Below, piece by piece: positions 6,722-6,871 of a stretch of 6,871 nucleotides of DNA (the first letter of the stretch is position 1; the number at the start of each line of letters is the position of its first letter). A model generated the notes under the pieces. It saw nothing but the letters and a program-made list of their open reading frames with translations, had not been told where the DNA came from and did no database searches. Source of the DNA: Oscillospiraceae bacterium (GTDB lineage Bacteria > Bacillota > Clostridia > Oscillospirales > Ruminococcaceae); contig JAGPHI010000045.1 in the NCBI GenBank assembly GCA_018055565.1, positions 1 to 6,871 of the forward strand, read 5' to 3'. A program made the position numbers and the translations under genes.

Positions 6722-6871
6722 ATGACATTTAATGCCGAGGGAATGATAAAGCAAGGTGCTCGCATAACAAAAGAAACGCTTTTTGCCGCTATGGCAAATG
6801 GCGATATACTGGAAAGCCGCGCGCTGTCTTTTGATTCAAACAAGCAGCTGCACTTTAGCTTGGGCGAATAT
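6722..6871 (+). CDS. N-terminus of a divergent gene, possibly a clostridial S1-type RNA-binding protein
   Basis: An ATG at 6722 opens a frame of 50 codons to the window edge, starting MTFNAEGMIKQGARITKETL and ending SFDSNKQLHFSLGEY. A ribosome binding site, AAAGGA, lies 11 nt upstream (6705-6710), and a stop at 6704 bounds the frame. The pattern of GDILESRALSFDSN followed by LHFSLGEY resembles, from memory, the N-terminus of short S1-domain-like proteins of clostridia that precede an IRG-IP-EE block. That block lies outside the window, so the family is a weak guess. Coding status is supported by the ribosome binding site and the codon use resembling the neighbours. No clear plus-strand promoter was found: a TATAAA at 6685-6690 lacks a matching -35. 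Confidence 0.6.
   Translation, partial: MTFNAEGMIKQGARITKETLFAAMANGDILESRALSFDSNKQLHFSLGEY

Overview
The window looks like a piece of chromosome from a low-to-mid GC Firmicute, most likely a clostridial lineage. The grounds are AGGAG-type ribosome binding sites, a DUF951 (YyzM-type) protein, a prfA-sua5 pair, a single-pass membrane lytic transglycosylase and an M18 aminopeptidase of the clostridial type. No phage, transposon, CRISPR or RNA gene was seen.

Layout. Almost everything lies on the minus strand and reads right to left. A good sigma-70-type promoter (TTGCTA, 17 nt, TATAAT) sits at 6663-6635. Downstream of it, in order, are: a small DUF951 protein (6583-6392, apparently with an ACG start); release factor 1, prfA (6332-5256); threonylcarbamoyl-AMP synthase, sua5 (5141-4116, TTG start); dephospho-CoA kinase, coaE (4007-3387); a membrane-anchored lytic transglycosylase (3394-2825); an M18 aminopeptidase (2798-1392); a class A beta-lactamase-fold serine hydrolase (1384-590); and an SH3b-NlpC/P60 endopeptidase that runs off the left edge (544-1). 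A divergent plus-strand gene starts at 6722 and runs off the right edge; only 50 residues are visible.

No hairpin followed by a U-tract is seen between the minus-strand genes, and gaps range from an 8-nt overlap to 114 nt. One long transcript is therefore possible. The two widest gaps (prfA-sua5 and sua5-coaE) could hold weak internal promoters or processing sites, and the second contains a clear hairpin.

How the genes fit together. The promoter-proximal half is housekeeping: translation termination, tRNA t6A modification and CoA synthesis. The distal half is largely cell-wall turnover: a lytic transglycosylase facing the wall, then an aminopeptidase, a beta-lactamase-like hydrolase and an NlpC/P60 enzyme. 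The last two lack signal peptides and so look cytoplasmic, which suggests intracellular muropeptide recycling rather than antibiotic resistance. The points most worth a second look are that leaderless pair, the hydrolase's missing canonical Glu motif, and the apparent ACG start of the DUF951 gene. I found no strong case for a wholly new system.
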